Shown here piece by piece: positions 10,557-19,847 of a stretch of DNA of 64,000 nt. The notes below the pieces were generated by a model, which saw nothing but the letters and a program-made list of their open reading frames with translations, was not told the DNA's origin and did no database searches. How positions within the stretch are numbered: the stretch's first letter is position 1; the number at the start of each line of letters is the position of its first letter. This stretch comes from Gemella haemolysans (GTDB taxonomy: Bacteria > Bacillota > Bacilli > Staphylococcales > Gemellaceae). The stretch lies in the NCBI RefSeq assembly GCF_901873445.1, contig NZ_CABFLN010000042.1, positions 1 to 64,000 on the forward strand, in the 5' to 3' direction. The position numbers and the translations under genes are program-made.

Positions 10557-11732
10557 ATGGACGGAGATACAACCAAGAAAAACAAAAAAAATATAGTGGT
10601 TAAAAAAGCGATAAGCTTAGAGACATTTGTCTTCTTAGGAATATTTTTCCTAATATTTGGTCTTATGGCTAGAAAAATGGGGACACCACTTATGTTCAAG
10701 ACGATGATGGCGACAGCGCATGATTTATTACTTAATACAGTATTTTTCATCATGGCAATGGCAGTTATTGCTGGTGCAATTAGTGCGTTATTATCAGAGT
10801 TCGGTGCAATAGCGTTAATTAATAAAATTTTTGCACCACTTATGAAACCACTTTGGGGAATGCCTGGAGCAAGTGTTACAGGTGCGGTGGCTACATATTT
10901 ATCAGATAACCCAGCTATCATTCCATTTGCGAAAGATAAAAGATTTACATCTTTCTTTAAAAAATACCAAGTGCCAGCTTTATGTAACTTAGGTACAGCT
11001 TTTGGTATGGGACTTATCGTAACGATGTTTATGATGGGACAAGGAGAAGGATTTATTAAAGCGGCGATTATAGGGAATATCGGAGCAATTTTAGGTAGTG
11101 TTATAAGTGTACGTTTAATGTTACGACAAACAAAAAAATACTACGGCGATGAAGCAGAAGAACCAGCAATCGAGTTAGCTGAAGGTGATGAAAGACCGGA
11201 TAAAGTAAGAATAGTACGTGATGGAAATATGTTCCAACGAGTTCTAGATACAGTTTTAGAAGGTGGTAAAACTGGGGTAGAAATGGGACTAGCAATTATT
11301 CCAGGGGTACTTATAGTGTGCACTTTTGTAATGATGCTAACATTTAAAATGCCAGCTGGAGGATATACAGGAGCGGCATATGAAGGTGTTGGATTCTTAC
11401 CTTGGTTAGGGGAAAAACTAACATTTATCTTAGAACCATTATTTGGATTCCATTCTGCAGAAGCTATAGCCTTCCCAATTACAGCCCTAGGAGCAGTAGG
11501 AGGAGCAATCTCATTAGTTCCAGAATTCTTGAAGAGTGGATTAATCGGAGCGAATGATATTGCGGTATTCACAGCGATGGGTATGTGTTGGAGTGGATAC
11601 TTAAGTACTCACATTGGTATGATGGATGCTCTTGGAGTACGTAAATTATCTTCAAAAGCAATCGTATCACATACAATAGGTGGTCTTGCAGCGGGAGTTA
11701 TTGCTCACTATTTATTCGTATTGTTAGGGTAA
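10557..11732 (+). CDS. Nucleoside-recognition (Gate) domain membrane protein
   Basis: 391 residues, polytopic, with about eight to nine hydrophobic helices and a charged loop near 185-225 (TKKYYGDEAEEPAIELAEGDERPDK). Gly-rich membrane blocks such as LLNTVFFIMAMAVIAGAISALLSEFGA and YLSDNPAIIPFAKD match the Gate domain shared by concentrative nucleoside transporters and spore-maturation-like proteins. The substrate is unknown. It has its own promoter and terminator and lies between the two M26 protease genes, with no visible functional link to them. Ribosome binding site AGAAAGGACG. Confidence 0.75.
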   Translation: MDGDTTKKNKKNIVVKKAISLETFVFLGIFFLIFGLMARKMGTPLMFKTMMATAHDLLLNTVFFIMAMAVIAGAISALLSEFGAIALINKIFAPLMKPLWGMPGASVTGAVATYLSDNPAIIPFAKDKRFTSFFKKYQVPALCNLGTAFGMGLIVTMFMMGQGEGFIKAAIIGNIGAILGSVISVRLMLRQTKKYYGDEAEEPAIELAEGDERPDKVRIVRDGNMFQRVLDTVLEGGKTGVEMGLAIIPGVLIVCTFVMMLTFKMPAGGYTGAAYEGVGFLPWLGEKLTFILEPLFGFHSAEAIAFPITALGAVGGAISLVPEFLKSGLIGANDIAVFTAMGMCWSGYLSTHIGMMDALGVRKLSSKAIVSHTIGGLAAGVIAHYLFVLLG

Positions 11733-11758
11733 AAGATTAAAAGATAACTGATTAAATT

Positions 11759-11789
11759 AAGGCGTAACATTTTTGGTTGCGTCTTTTTT
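11759..11789 (+). terminator. Terminator of the Gate-domain gene
   Basis: A 10-bp stem (11759-11768 with 11776-11785, two wobble pairs) is followed by T residues. Confidence 0.8.
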
Positions 11790-11850
11790 ATATCTAAAAT
11801 AAATTATGTGGCTTAAGGAGTATGTTTAGCGGTTAAATTTATGATTATAG

Positions 11851-11879
11851 TTGCGAAAATGTCCTAAGTTTGCTATAGT
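11851..11879 (+). promoter_or_regulatory. Promoter of the second M26 protease gene
   Basis: TTGCGA (11851-11856) and TATAGT (11874-11879) are separated by 17 bp, 39 bases before the preferred ATG at 11919. Confidence 0.6.
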
Positions 11880-11918
11880 AGAAATGATTATAAAATTATG
11901 AATTTATGGAGAAAAATA

Positions 11919-14900
11919 ATGAAGACAGAGAATTTTAGAAAAAAACAGAATTTCTCAATAAGAAAGTATAAAATGGGTGTTTGTTCGGTTTTACTAGGAA
12001 CAAGTTTGTTTTTATCTTTAAATTATACAGATGAAGTGAAAGCAACTGAAGTGAAAGATGTAACTGTTCATTCTGTAGATAATAGTAGTTTATCAGAACA
12101 AATAAAAAATCAATTGAAAGTCTTTGAAGAAAATAAAATAGCTGTAGAAGAAGGTAAAGAATATTATTTTGTTTATAGAAAAAATAATTTATTGCCGAAT
12201 ACTGGTGATATTCCAACAGGAACGTTAGCTCTGGGTGGAGCGTTTTTATTATTAGGATTGACTTTAATTAAGAAAAAAAGAGGAAAATTAATTTTCTTAG
12301 TTAGTGTATTAACGGTTACTAGTAATCTAAGTCAGGTAATCGCTTTTGATGATTTTAAGGAAATTCAACCGGCAGTTATAAAAGTTGCAGCAGGAGGCGT
12401 GTTACCAAACCCTGATAATATAGAGGGATATAGTTTTACAGGTTACTATTTTGAAAAAAAGAAATCTCATGGAGTATCGAACGCAAATAATAAAATAGAG
12501 AAAAAAGAGTACTCTGATTCTTCTTTAGTTGAACCTGAAAATTCAGAGTTAAAAGCAAAACCAATGTTAGAACAACCAACGGTTGAACTTAAACAACCGG
12601 AGAACCCGGCAGGAGTAGTAAGCAAAAAAGGTGAGAGTTTAGTGCAACCAGAGAAACCAGAGTTAGGGATAAAACCAACGCCGGATGGGGAGTTGGCCCC
12701 AGAGAAAGAAAAGGAACCAGAAATACCTAATGTAAAATCAACACCGGAACAACCGATGCCGGAGGTAACACCAAAACCTGCTAGGCCAGCTGATAAACCG
12801 AAAGGAAATGCTAGACCAATACAAATCCATGAATCAAACCCGGTGCCACCAAAAGAATCAGTAGTAGAAATACCGATACGTGAAAAACCAGCAGTTGAGC
12901 CGGAAAAACCTGAAACATCTCCAGAAATTATTGAAGGAAAAGAAGGTAAGACACCAGATGTGATTACAACTCCAAAAAAACCATCAGCAGACAAAGTAAC
13001 CGAGGGAATACCGGTTATTCCTCCTTCAATAACTACCGAAAAAGAACTGGACTATAAAACAATTTATAAACCATCCCCAGTCTTAAGTTATAATAAGCAA
13101 CAAGAAGAAACACCGGGTGAAAAAGGTAAGGAAGTGACCACTACTTCGTATACTCTTGATAAATCTACTGGAAAAATAGTAGAAAATATTTCTACAAAAA
13201 TAGAAAAACCACCAGTAGATAGAGTTGTTAAAGTTGGGAATGTGGAGAAAATAGTAAAAACTATAGAAATCACTGAGTTGAAAAAAGATGCCCCTGAACT
13301 TCCCAAAGGAAAGGAAGAAGTTGAGACTGAAGGTGAACAAGGCGAAATAACAACGACTAAAACTTATGAAGTTAATCCCGAAACAGGGAGATTAACTAAT
13401 CCAACAGAAAAAACTGAGACAACTAAAGCTATGCGACAGAAAGTAATCTTAGTTGGAACTAAAGAAAATAAACCGCATTTACTACCAGTTAATAGCAGAT
13501 TAGAAAATGCAGTAAATGTAACGGAAGCTACTGCGGAGATGAGAAATGTAGACTTGTTGACAAATGAAAAATTAAAATCACAACTAACGCCATCAGATAC
13601 AGAAATAAATCGAGATTTATATTTGAAACGAAAAGAACTACAAAAAACTAATCCAGCGATAACTGATGCAGAAGTAAAAGAAGTTTTACGAAAAGAGTAT
13701 CTAGAAAAATTATCAATTAAAGAAACATTAGAAGAGACTAAAACAGATTTAGATGCTAGGTTGAAAAAAGTTGCGGCGCACACGTTGAGTGTTATTGGAG
13801 ATACTCCACAAAATAGAGAAAAAGTAAAACGTGATATTGAAGATAATAAAGAGAAAATACTATTAGGATTATCATATATAAATAGATTTTATAATATTGA
13901 TTTTGGTGATACTAATATTCGTGATATATTAGCGTATAACCCAAGCTCGTTCGGTAAGAAAGATGTTACTTCTCTAGAATGGTTAAAACATCTTGGATCT
14001 ATGAGCTATGATGAACTGAAACTTACTAATAGTCCAAAAACATTTGAGAAATATTTCGAGAAAATCACGGATAAACCAACGCTACTAGATTTCCTTGATT
14101 ACAATAGAACTACATTCACTAATATGGACGGTGATACGTGGTTGAAGAAAGCGACTAAAGCTATCGTAGTTGAAAAAACTTCGAAAGAAAAACCTGAAGA
14201 GAAAGTAGAATTATATACGAAATTAACTACGTCTCCTGAGAAATATGGGGCAGAAGAACTTCAAATAAAAAATAGAAGACAGCAGAACATAGCTACATTA
14301 TTAGGTTTGGTGAATATTAAAGAACCAAGCGTGTATGCTATAACTAATATGGCGACGGTAACTTATGGAAATATCGGAACGTATATGGATACTTCTTTAG
14401 AGAAAACAAATAAAGCTAAGTATACCGAAGAGCTTAATAAGGTTAAAGAATTGATAGAATTAACTGCGACAAGACAGGCTAATTATATTGATACTTTATA
14501 CAGAATAACAAAAGCAGAAAATCGCTCGAAACTAATTACCAATAGAGTGATTGTAGATACGATGAAAAAATATTCGCCTAATGAGTTTGCTGGAATAACG
14601 ACAACATGGTCTAAAGAATCAGGGCCAACAGCGGATAAAGGGGTTAAAGATTTCATGACGCCTCTAGGGCTGTACTCACCATCGCAAATTGTAGGTGCAG
14701 AAGCAAACGGTGTGGGTGTACGTTACTTCATAGATAGAGTTCTAGATGATAGAGGATCAGCGACTTATTCTCATGAAATGACGCACTTATTAGATAGAAC
14801 CGTGCTGTTTAATAATCATGGTCGTCGAGATGGTACAGCTGCGGAGTTTTATGCTCGAGGAATCTTCGAGAATTCTTACACACCAGAAAAAGATACATAT

Positions 14901-15824
14901 TTTAACCTAAACTTTGTTTACGATGAAAGTAATAAAAATGGCTTCTACAACAAAACGCCAGATAGATTCAAAACAGCTGAAGATTTAAAATCTTATATGC
15001 ATGGAAGTTTTGATGTGCTGTATAGTTTAGATTATCTAGAAGCAGAAGCAACAAGGAAGCTTTCAGCAGAAGATAAAACTAAATACTTCAAAAAAATAAC
15101 ACCGATAAAAACAACGGGAGTGAGAACACCTGTAACATACACAAATCCAGCAGTTCAAGCTACGCATAATAGTGAAAGAATCTCAGAAATCACTTTAGAT
15201 GAAGCAAAACAATTAACGGATATTAATAGTCTAATTGACAATAATATTTTAGTTAATCGTTATATTATCAATGGATTCAACGCTAAAGGTGATGTTAAAG
15301 CAAATGGATACTATTTTATAGATATGTTTGATACGATTTTCGGAGTTAGTGAAAATGATAAAGGTATGAGTGGGGATATTACATTCAGAAAACAAGCCTT
15401 TGAACTTATGGGAGCCTTAGGTTATTATGAAGGATTTGTCCCTTATGTATCGAATCAATATAAAAACCAAGCTGAAGCAGAAAGTAAACCGTTGTCTGAT
15501 AAATATATTTTCGAAAAAATCTTAGGAAAAACATATGCAGCATTCAAAAAAGATCAAATTAATGAACGTGTTGCAAAATTAGATAGGCTGAAATCTATTA
15601 CGATAAATTACAATGGAAGAGAAGAAGTAATTGAAAGTAAAGAAAAATTACAATCACTTATGAATGAAGCCGTTTTAGCTGAAGTAGCTCAAATAAGAGC
15701 AGGAAACACAACAGCGGTGAAACGTTCGTATATAGAAACTCCAGTACAAAAACTTAAAAAAGAAATATATATAGCATACTTAAAACAATCACAAGACTTT
15801 ACAGAGTCTATTTATAAAAATTAA
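11919..15824 (+). CDS. Second, shorter M26 zinc metalloprotease (Zmp family)
   Basis: About 1301 residues from the ATG at 11919. An upstream in-frame ATG at 11898 would place the TGGAGAAA ribosome binding site inside the coding region. Order: YSIRK-type signal (NFSIRKYKMGVCSVLLGTSLFLS), LPNTG at 92-96 with following hydrophobic segments, a Pro/Glu/Lys-rich spacer (about 190-370), two G5-like domains (about 375-440 and 445-517), then the catalytic domain. The zinc site is H952-E-M-T-H956 with Glu976 in GTAAEFYARG, the same 24-residue spacing as in the larger protease. It lacks the FIVAR repeats and the beta-helix-like M26 N-terminal region, so its substrate recognition probably differs. Extracellular and wall-linked by inference. 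Monocistronic. Confidence 0.88.
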   Translation: MKTENFRKKQNFSIRKYKMGVCSVLLGTSLFLSLNYTDEVKATEVKDVTVHSVDNSSLSEQIKNQLKVFEENKIAVEEGKEYYFVYRKNNLLPNTGDIPTGTLALGGAFLLLGLTLIKKKRGKLIFLVSVLTVTSNLSQVIAFDDFKEIQPAVIKVAAGGVLPNPDNIEGYSFTGYYFEKKKSHGVSNANNKIEKKEYSDSSLVEPENSELKAKPMLEQPTVELKQPENPAGVVSKKGESLVQPEKPELGIKPTPDGELAPEKEKEPEIPNVKSTPEQPMPEVTPKPARPADKPKGNARPIQIHESNPVPPKESVVEIPIREKPAVEPEKPETSPEIIEGKEGKTPDVITTPKKPSADKVTEGIPVIPPSITTEKELDYKTIYKPSPVLSYNKQQEETPGEKGKEVTTTSYTLDKSTGKIVENISTKIEKPPVDRVVKVGNVEKIVKTIEITELKKDAPELPKGKEEVETEGEQGEITTTKTYEVNPETGRLTNPTEKTETTKAMRQKVILVGTKENKPHLLPVNSRLENAVNVTEATAEMRNVDLLTNEKLKSQLTPSDTEINRDLYLKRKELQKTNPAITDAEVKEVLRKEYLEKLSIKETLEETKTDLDARLKKVAAHTLSVIGDTPQNREKVKRDIEDNKEKILLGLSYINRFYNIDFGDTNIRDILAYNPSSFGKKDVTSLEWLKHLGSMSYDELKLTNSPKTFEKYFEKITDKPTLLDFLDYNRTTFTNMDGDTWLKKATKAIVVEKTSKEKPEEKVELYTKLTTSPEKYGAEELQIKNRRQQNIATLLGLVNIKEPSVYAITNMATVTYGNIGTYMDTSLEKTNKAKYTEELNKVKELIELTATRQANYIDTLYRITKAENRSKLITNRVIVDTMKKYSPNEFAGITTTWSKESGPTADKGVKDFMTPLGLYSPSQIVGAEANGVGVRYFIDRVLDDRGSATYSHEMTHLLDRTVLFNNHGRRDGTAAEFYARGIFENSYTPEKDTYFNLNFVYDESNKNGFYNKTPDRFKTAEDLKSYMHGSFDVLYSLDYLEAEATRKLSAEDKTKYFKKITPIKTTGVRTPVTYTNPAVQATHNSERISEITLDEAKQLTDINSLIDNNILVNRYIINGFNAKGDVKANGYYFIDMFDTIFGVSENDKGMSGDITFRKQAFELMGALGYYEGFVPYVSNQYKNQAEAESKPLSDKYIFEKILGKTYAAFKKDQINERVAKLDRLKSITINYNGREEVIESKEKLQSLMNEAVLAEVAQIRAGNTTAVKRSYIETPVQKLKKEIYIAYLKQSQDFTESIYKN

Positions 15825-15873
15825 AAAATAGCCAAGAAGGTGAATTTAAAATTTATTTTCTTGGCTATTTTGT
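15825..15873 (+). terminator. Terminator of the second M26 gene
   Basis: A perfect 14-bp stem (15825-15838 with 15858-15871) starts directly after the stop codon and ends in T residues. Confidence 0.9.
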
Positions 15874-15968
15874 TATTTAAAAGATGAGTATAGGGTTAAG
15901 TGAATTTTTCAATATTTTATCTTTATTCTGAGGTTATAAAGTATTGTTTATGAGAATTTGATTATTTA

Positions 15969-15997
15969 TTGAACATCTTCTTTTAGTAGAGTATAAT
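15969..15997 (+). promoter_or_regulatory. Promoter of the YeiH-family gene
   Basis: TTGAAC (15969-15974) and TATAAT (15992-15997) are 17 bp apart, about 50 bases before the ATG. Confidence 0.75.
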
Positions 15998-16048
15998 TAA
16001 ACTATAAATAGTTTTTATTTAGATAAATATATAAAAGGGGAAACTCGT

Positions 16049-17035
16049 ATGGAAAGATTCAAGAGTGTTAATTTTTATTATACCTTAGGTATAATGTTGA
16101 TTATTTCGTTAGTAGCGAAATATCTTGCTCAAGTGCCTGCGTTAAAACTGTTTGGGCATTTGGTAATTGCGCTTGTTATAGGTATGGCATTGCAAGCGTC
16201 AAAAGGATTAAAAGAACAGGTTAAGGCTGATATTCCATTTATAAGTAATAAATTCTTACGACTTGGAATAATTTTATTAGGATTTAAGCTAGCATTAGAT
16301 AGACTTTTATCGGAAGGTAAGAAGACGTTGATTGTGGCGTTCTTTATCGTGTTATTCATGGTAACTTTAACTTACTTTATGTGTCGAGCTTTTAAAGTGG
16401 ATCATGAACTTGCGTTACTTTCTTCGTGTGGTTGCGGTATTTGTGGTGCTGCGGCAGTTATGGGGGTAAGTGGACAACTTCGAGCGAAAACAGATAACAG
16501 CGTTCTTGCAGTTGCGGTAGTTGCGATACTAGGTACAGTATTTACCTTAATAGAAGTAACTTTACAACCATATCTAGGGCTTGATGCTTATAACTACGGA
16601 GTATTTACAGGAGGAAGTCTTCATGAAATAGCTCACGCAGTTGCTGCAGGAGGAGCAGGTGGACAAGTAGCGTTAGATGCTGCGATTCTTACTAAACTAT
16701 CCCGTGTTCTTATGCTTATTGTAGTTGCAGGTGTATTGATTGTAGTTAACAAAAAAACTCAAGATGAAACAAAAGGAAAAGTTCCGATGCCGTACTTTAT
16801 TCTAGGTTTTATCTTTATGAGTATTTTAGGAAGTTATGTTACTTTCTTAAAACCGTTAGCTCCATTTTTCGTAGATACAGCGTATGTATTCTTAGGTATG
16901 GCGATGGCTGCTTTAGGAATGAGTGTTAACTTCAAAGTTATTAAAGAACGTGGTGTAAGAGTATTTACAGCGTGCTTCTTATCATCTGTTATTTTAATGG
17001 TAGTTTGTTACTTTGTAGCTAGATTTATCTTTTAG
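16049..17035 (+). CDS. YeiH-family (UPF0324) membrane transporter
   Basis: 328 residues, about ten hydrophobic helices. Family blocks are visible: LRLGIILLGFKL, SSCGCGICGAAAVM (Cys-rich signature helix), FTGGSLHEIAHAVAAG and a C-terminal LGMAMAALGMSVNFK. YeiH proteins are annotated as putative sulfate exporters, but this substrate is weakly supported in Firmicutes. A 54-base gap with no clear terminator separates it from the FabK-like gene, so readthrough is possible. Ribosome binding site AAAGGGGAAA. Confidence 0.85.
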   Translation: MERFKSVNFYYTLGIMLIISLVAKYLAQVPALKLFGHLVIALVIGMALQASKGLKEQVKADIPFISNKFLRLGIILLGFKLALDRLLSEGKKTLIVAFFIVLFMVTLTYFMCRAFKVDHELALLSSCGCGICGAAAVMGVSGQLRAKTDNSVLAVAVVAILGTVFTLIEVTLQPYLGLDAYNYGVFTGGSLHEIAHAVAAGGAGGQVALDAAILTKLSRVLMLIVVAGVLIVVNKKTQDETKGKVPMPYFILGFIFMSILGSYVTFLKPLAPFFVDTAYVFLGMAMAALGMSVNFKVIKERGVRVFTACFLSSVILMVVCYFVARFIF

Positions 17036-17089
17036 TAGTAGATTAAAGAAGGTTTAATAGATAATAAAAATATATAGAGGAGAACAATT

Positions 17090-18016
17090 ATGATGATTAC
17101 AAAATTATTAGGGATAAAGTATCCGATATTTCAAGGGGCTATGGCTCAAATAGCTAGACATGAACTTGTTTCGGCGGTATCGAATGCGGGAGCGTTAGGT
17201 ATTTTAGCTTCAGGAGGAGTAAGACCAGAAGAACTTCGCAGAGAAATTCAACAATGTAAAAAACTTACAGATAAACCTTTCGGTGTTAACCTTATGCTTA
17301 TGATGCACAATATTGATGAAATAATAGATGTTGTAATCGAAGAAGGTGTAAAAATCGTTACAACAGGAGCAGGTACTCCGAGAAAATATATGCCACGTTT
17401 AAAAGAAGCGGGAATAAAAGTAATTCCTGTAATTCCTTCGGTGAAAGCTGCGATAAAAATGGAAGAATTAGGTTGTGATGCAGTTGTTGTAGAAGGTATG
17501 GAAGCAGGAGGGCATGTAGGAACTAGTACTACGATGGCGTTGTTGCCACAGGTGACAAGTGCTGTAAATATCCCAGTTATTGCTGCTGGAGGAATCGCAA
17601 ATGGTCGTGGTATGGCAGCTGCATATTGTTTAGGGGCTAGTGGAGTTCAGATGGGGACTGTATTCTTAGCTTCTGAAGAGTGTCCGATTTCTACAGAGTA
17701 TAAAAATATGATTTTAGAAGCGGTTGATACATCGACTACATTAACAGGAGAAAAATTCGGAGCTCCTGTTCGTGGTATCAAAAATGAACTTACGAAAAGG
17801 TATCATGAATTAGAAGAAAAATCTTCAACGCTTATGGAGTTGGAAGAATTAACTCTAGGTTCGCTAAGAAGAGCGGTTTATGATGGTGATGTAGAAAATG
17901 GTTCTGTCATGGCAGGGCAAATCGCAGGTTTAGTGAGTGAACTTCGACCAGTTAAAAACATTATAGAAGAAACTGTAGAAGAAGCAAGAGAAGTTTTACA
18001 AAGAACAAAAATATAA
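17090..18016 (+). CDS. FabK-like FMN-dependent enoyl-ACP reductase / nitronate monooxygenase family
   Basis: 308 residues, a TIM-barrel flavoprotein of the 2-nitropropane dioxygenase/FabK superfamily. Visible blocks are KYPIFQGAMAQIA, SNAGALGILASG, CDAVVVEGMEAGGHVG and IPVIAAGGIANGRGMAAAYCLGASGVQMGT, the FMN phosphate-binding and catalytic regions. Overall similarity and length favour FabK, which completes the elongation cycle of type II fatty acid synthesis using FMN and NAD(P)H. No other fab gene is adjacent, so a general nitronate monooxygenase-type role remains possible. Ribosome binding site GAGGAGAAC; the first of two consecutive ATG codons is taken. A terminator follows. Confidence 0.75.
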   Translation: MMITKLLGIKYPIFQGAMAQIARHELVSAVSNAGALGILASGGVRPEELRREIQQCKKLTDKPFGVNLMLMMHNIDEIIDVVIEEGVKIVTTGAGTPRKYMPRLKEAGIKVIPVIPSVKAAIKMEELGCDAVVVEGMEAGGHVGTSTTMALLPQVTSAVNIPVIAAGGIANGRGMAAAYCLGASGVQMGTVFLASEECPISTEYKNMILEAVDTSTTLTGEKFGAPVRGIKNELTKRYHELEEKSSTLMELEELTLGSLRRAVYDGDVENGSVMAGQIAGLVSELRPVKNIIEETVEEAREVLQRTKI

Positions 18017-18025
18017 TATTAAAGG

Positions 18026-18062
18026 AACAACTTAGGTGATTTAGAGCCTGAGTTGTTTTTTG
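18026..18062 (+). terminator. Terminator of the FabK-like gene
   Basis: A 12-bp stem (18026-18037 with 18046-18057, with wobbles) is followed by T residues. Confidence 0.8.
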
Positions 18063-18284
18063 CTTATAGTTAGGAACACAATGATATTTGGAGGATAGAA
18101 TAAAAATCTTATAGAAAAATTAAAATAGAATTTTAGTTTTTAGATAGGTATAATACTGATAGTAATTTAATTTATTTTCAAAAGCAATAAACAAGAAGGA
18201 TGTATTGGTTTCTTGTTAATGGTAATTTGAAATTTAAGAAGAAGAAAAATAAAGCAAAAGTTACATACTTTAATTATATTTCAA

Positions 18285-18313
18285 TTGACTATGATGCATG
18301 TTTATTATATTAT
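18285..18313 (+). promoter_or_regulatory. Promoter of the DUF805 gene
   Basis: TTGACT (18285-18290) and TATTAT (18308-18313) are 17 bp apart. The site overlaps an in-frame upstream start at 18285, which argues for the later start at 18354. The rest of 18063-18284 is AT-rich, with a possible second TATAAT near 18150 and no gene seen. Confidence 0.6.
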
Positions 18314-18353
18314 AGTTATATATTTATTTAATTATTTTTATAGGAGGTTTTTT

Positions 18354-19649
18354 ATGATAGACCAAAGATATAGAAAAGTTAGTTTTGGTACTGCAGTTAC
18401 AGATTTCTTCAAAGGTTCTGTAGATTATTCAGGATTTACATCAAGAGCTGGTCACTGGTTCCCTGTAGGACTAATCTATCTTATTTTTGCCGGTGTATAT
18501 ACGGGCATGTTCGCGAGTGTTTATAAAAGTTATAGTTCAATAGGATTCTTTAAAAAAGTAATAGGATTTTCAGAAGCGGCAGAATTATATTTACAAATGA
18601 ACAGTGACTTTGCTTCGTTATTATACATTATTACAGCTTTATTTGTTTTATTACACATTCCAATCGCAGCAAGTTTTTGTAGAAGATTAAGAGATGTAGG
18701 ATTCACAACTATATTTGCTTCAATTCTAATTGCATTATATGTGATTTTAGCGTACTTCTATGTAGCGTTAATTACGCCAGTTTATGTTATTATTTTCTTC
18801 TTTATTTTAATGTCATTACCAGCGAATAAAGTTGAAACAAATAATAATGATGAATTTTCTAAATTTGTATTTAGACAATCATTCCAAGCACAACAATATT
18901 ACGCACAATTCAGCAATCAACAGTATGATCAATTTGGGAATCCAATTCCAAACCAACAAAACTTTAACAAAGATGTGAATCAAGGATTTAACCCACAAGG
19001 ACAACAAGGATTTAATCCAAATGCACCACACGGACCTCAAAATCCAGGATTCCAAGGGCAACCACAAGGATTCAATCCAAATGCACCGCAAGGGCGTCCA
19101 AATCCAGGGTTCCAAGGACAACCGCAAGGATTTAACCCACAAGGACAACAAGGATTCAATCCAAATGGACCACAAGGACGTCCAAACCCAGGATTCCAAG
19201 GGCAACCACAAGGATTTAATCCACAAGGACAACAAGGATTCAATCCAAATGGACCACAAGGGCATCCAAATCCAGGATTCCAAGGGCGACCACAAGGGTT
19301 TAACCCACAAGGACAACCACAACAAAATGTAAACCCAAATGCACCTCAGGGAGGACAAAATCCGGGTTTTAATGAAGCTGGGGCACAAGAACAACAAGCT
19401 CAACAAGCTCCAGAAGTAAAACACGAAGAGGTTGTAGTTGAGCAACAAAATGCAGAAGTAGTACCACAAGTTGAGGGTACTCCAACAGTAGAAGAAGCAC
19501 AAGTTGAAACTGCTTCAACAGTAGAGGAAGTACCGCAAGTAGAAGAAACTCAAGAAGTAAAAGTTGAAGCTGCAGGTGGAGCAAGAAGCAGAAGACTTCA
19601 AAAGCTAAATAAAGCTGAAGAAGAAGTCGCCTTCAAAAAAAGAAGATAA
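18354..19649 (+). CDS. DUF805 membrane protein with Gln/Gly/Pro/Asn repeat tail
   Basis: 431 residues from the ATG at 18354, placed by a perfect AGGAGG six bases upstream. Residues 1-150 are a DUF805 domain with four hydrophobic helices (GHWFPVGLIYLIFAGVYTG, FASLLYIITALFVLLHIP, and others) and the typical FCRRLRDVGFT motif. After this come low-complexity repeats (GFNPQGQQ, NPGFQGQPQ; about 190-345), a Glu/Val/Gln-rich acidic segment and a basic end (ARSRRLQKLNKAEEEVAFKKRR). DUF805 proteins have no settled role. The tail is expected to be disordered and cytoplasmic or surface-exposed depending on topology. Monocistronic with its own promoter and terminator. Confidence 0.8.
   Translation: MIDQRYRKVSFGTAVTDFFKGSVDYSGFTSRAGHWFPVGLIYLIFAGVYTGMFASVYKSYSSIGFFKKVIGFSEAAELYLQMNSDFASLLYIITALFVLLHIPIAASFCRRLRDVGFTTIFASILIALYVILAYFYVALITPVYVIIFFFILMSLPANKVETNNNDEFSKFVFRQSFQAQQYYAQFSNQQYDQFGNPIPNQQNFNKDVNQGFNPQGQQGFNPNAPHGPQNPGFQGQPQGFNPNAPQGRPNPGFQGQPQGFNPQGQQGFNPNGPQGRPNPGFQGQPQGFNPQGQQGFNPNGPQGHPNPGFQGRPQGFNPQGQPQQNVNPNAPQGGQNPGFNEAGAQEQQAQQAPEVKHEEVVVEQQNAEVVPQVEGTPTVEEAQVETASTVEEVPQVEETQEVKVEAAGGARSRRLQKLNKAEEEVAFKKRR
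18961..19330 (+). repeat. In-frame 84-bp and 60-bp repeats in the DUF805 gene
   Basis: The block encoding NPGFQGQPQGFNP..GPQGRP recurs at about 19041, 19101, 19185 and 19269: one 60-bp step, then 84-bp steps (28 codons). DNA identity is high, so length polymorphism between strains is likely. Confidence 0.8.
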
Positions 19650-19676
19650 AAAATGATTTAATAGATTAAAATTAAG

Positions 19677-19708
19677 AGGTTCAAGCAGAAATGTTTGAAC
19701 CTTTTTTA
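19677..19708 (+). terminator. Terminator of the DUF805 gene
   Basis: An 8-bp stem (19677-19684 with 19695-19702) is followed by a T run. Confidence 0.8.
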
Positions 19709-19770
19709 TGTAAGTTGTAATTTCAATTCTATGGCCAAATCTAAAACTATAACTATAGTTGTTTCTTTGT

Positions 19771-19799
19771 TTGCTAATTTTACTACTTTAAAGTATAAT
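19771..19799 (+). promoter_or_regulatory. Promoter of the ATPase-nuclease gene, embedded in the 41-bp repeat
   Basis: TTGCTA (19771-19776) and TATAAT (19794-19799) are 17 bp apart. The -10 box lies inside the palindromic repeat, so a protein bound to the repeat would block transcription. Confidence 0.6.
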
Positions 19800-19816
19800 A
19801 CTTATGAGTAGTAAAA
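19776..19816 (+). repeat. 41-bp palindrome-bearing repeat, copy 1
   Basis: It matches 21217-21257 at 39 of 41 positions. Each copy has outer arms TTTTACTACT and AGTAGTAAAA, plus inner symmetric motifs ACTTTAAAGT and AGTATAATACT. It lies 31 bases before the start of the ATPase gene. Confidence 0.9.
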
Positions 19817-19847
19817 ATATTTAGTAAAAGAAAAAGAAGGTGGATTT

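Noticed and set aside
18285..18353. Upstream 23-codon extension of the DUF805 protein
   Set aside because: It covers the promoter (TTGACT, 17 bp, TATTAT), and AGGAGG lies right before the ATG at 18354.
18961..19330. Regularly spaced repeats as a possible CRISPR array
   Set aside because: The repeats are in frame within a coding region, have codon-level variation and no unique spacers.
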